Source of the DNA: Baylisascaris procyonis
Taxonomy: Eukaryota; Nematoda; Chromadorea; Rhabditida; Ascarididae
Direction of reading: 5' to 3'
Assembly: GCA_037389465.1 (NCBI GenBank)
Contig: JAZARR010000204.1
Span: 186,001 to 250,000 of the forward strand
DNA: 64,000 nucleotides
In this document: one piece after another, positions 63,672-64,000 of the stretch
How the letters are laid out: each line of letters begins with the position of its first letter
Position numbering within the stretch: position 1 is the stretch's first letter
The notes under the pieces: generated by a model
The model's database searches: none
What the model was told of the DNA's origin: nothing
What the model saw: only the letters and a program-made list of their open reading frames with translations
Program-made: the position numbers and the translations under genes

Positions 63672-64000
63672 TATTTGAAGTTAAAGCCCGAGACATATCA
63701 AGTTTGAAAGTTTACCGTCACTTCTGACCCCAAATCGGTTTCTTCCCAACATTTTCCTTTTTGTATGTAAAGATGAAACATTTTCTAACTCTGATCCTTC
63801 ATTAGAGTAAATCTGCGAATAATTTTAAATAAATAAAGAAATAATTGTTCCAATCTTGTTCAGAAGCACTTTAAAACTTACAAGAATGGATAACTTTCTG
63901 CGTAAGAATTTCGTAATTAATGGATATGAAGCATATTCATAAAACTCTTGTCTTATAACTTAGATGAAGCCGTTAGCAATAGCCATCGGATACAAACAAT

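Larger units (their letters stand above)
35010..64000. other. AT-rich region with scattered weak exon candidates and repeats
   Basis: No gene can be named. Exon-like segments with splice sites are listed separately. Apart from those, the region holds AT arrays, short tandem repeats, polypurine tracts and C-runs. No open frame shows a domain I recognise, and frames of 100-130 codons on the plus strand (41924-42304, 46241-46618, 47858-48226) look like chance. Confidence 0.45.

Overview
This looks like AT-rich nuclear DNA of an invertebrate animal, about two-thirds A+T by eye. Coding exons are short and multi-kilobase introns have canonical GT..AG ends. There are long (AT)n arrays and many small simple repeats, with no operons, CRISPR arrays or prokaryotic signals. 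I cannot fix the phylum. The mature part of the one recognisable gene starts its cysteine-knot domain with CCLY, which I associate with the nematode DAF-7 branch. Its propeptide instead resembles myostatin/GDF11/myoglianin and activin. An ecdysozoan is my best guess, with a nematode favoured over an insect.

The recognisable gene is a secreted TGF-beta family ligand on the minus strand between 19797 and 9639. Exon 1 (19270-19797) carries the signal peptide and the first part of the propeptide. Exon 2 (13208-13405) carries the end of the propeptide fold. Exon 3 (9639-9842) carries the furin-type site and the first half of the mature growth factor. All junctions are phase 0, and the three exons join into 310 open codons. 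The last part of the mature domain (the second CC pair and the terminal CxC) is not visible in 1-9638, so the final exon probably lies beyond the left edge. The two visible introns are about 5.9 and 3.4 kb, and the third would exceed 9.6 kb.

Two structures stand out from the background. They are near-complete foldback (palindromic) mobile elements at 755-1275 and 34551-35000. The first is bounded by a perfect 9-10 bp direct repeat. The second has a degraded 9-bp repeat. Both suit short non-autonomous DNA transposons, perhaps Mutator-like.

The rest (about 20-64 kb) has no gene I can name. A rough calculation for random sequence of this composition predicts around a hundred open frames of 60 codons or more in 64 kb, which is about what is present, so open frames alone mean little. 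I list the best exon-like segments, all on the minus strand, with low confidence: 23168-23443, 47005-47233, 50380-50568, 52408-52522, 55535-55753, 57155-57346, 58359-58409, 59919-60122 and 61908-62009. The 55-62 kb group could be exons of one unidentified gene. Tandem repeats, six long AT arrays, homopurine tracts, a dyad resembling Grainyhead sites and a 16-nt U2 snRNA-like fragment complete the picture. I saw no tRNA, rRNA, spliced-leader RNA or intact transposase. No new multi-gene system is evident.
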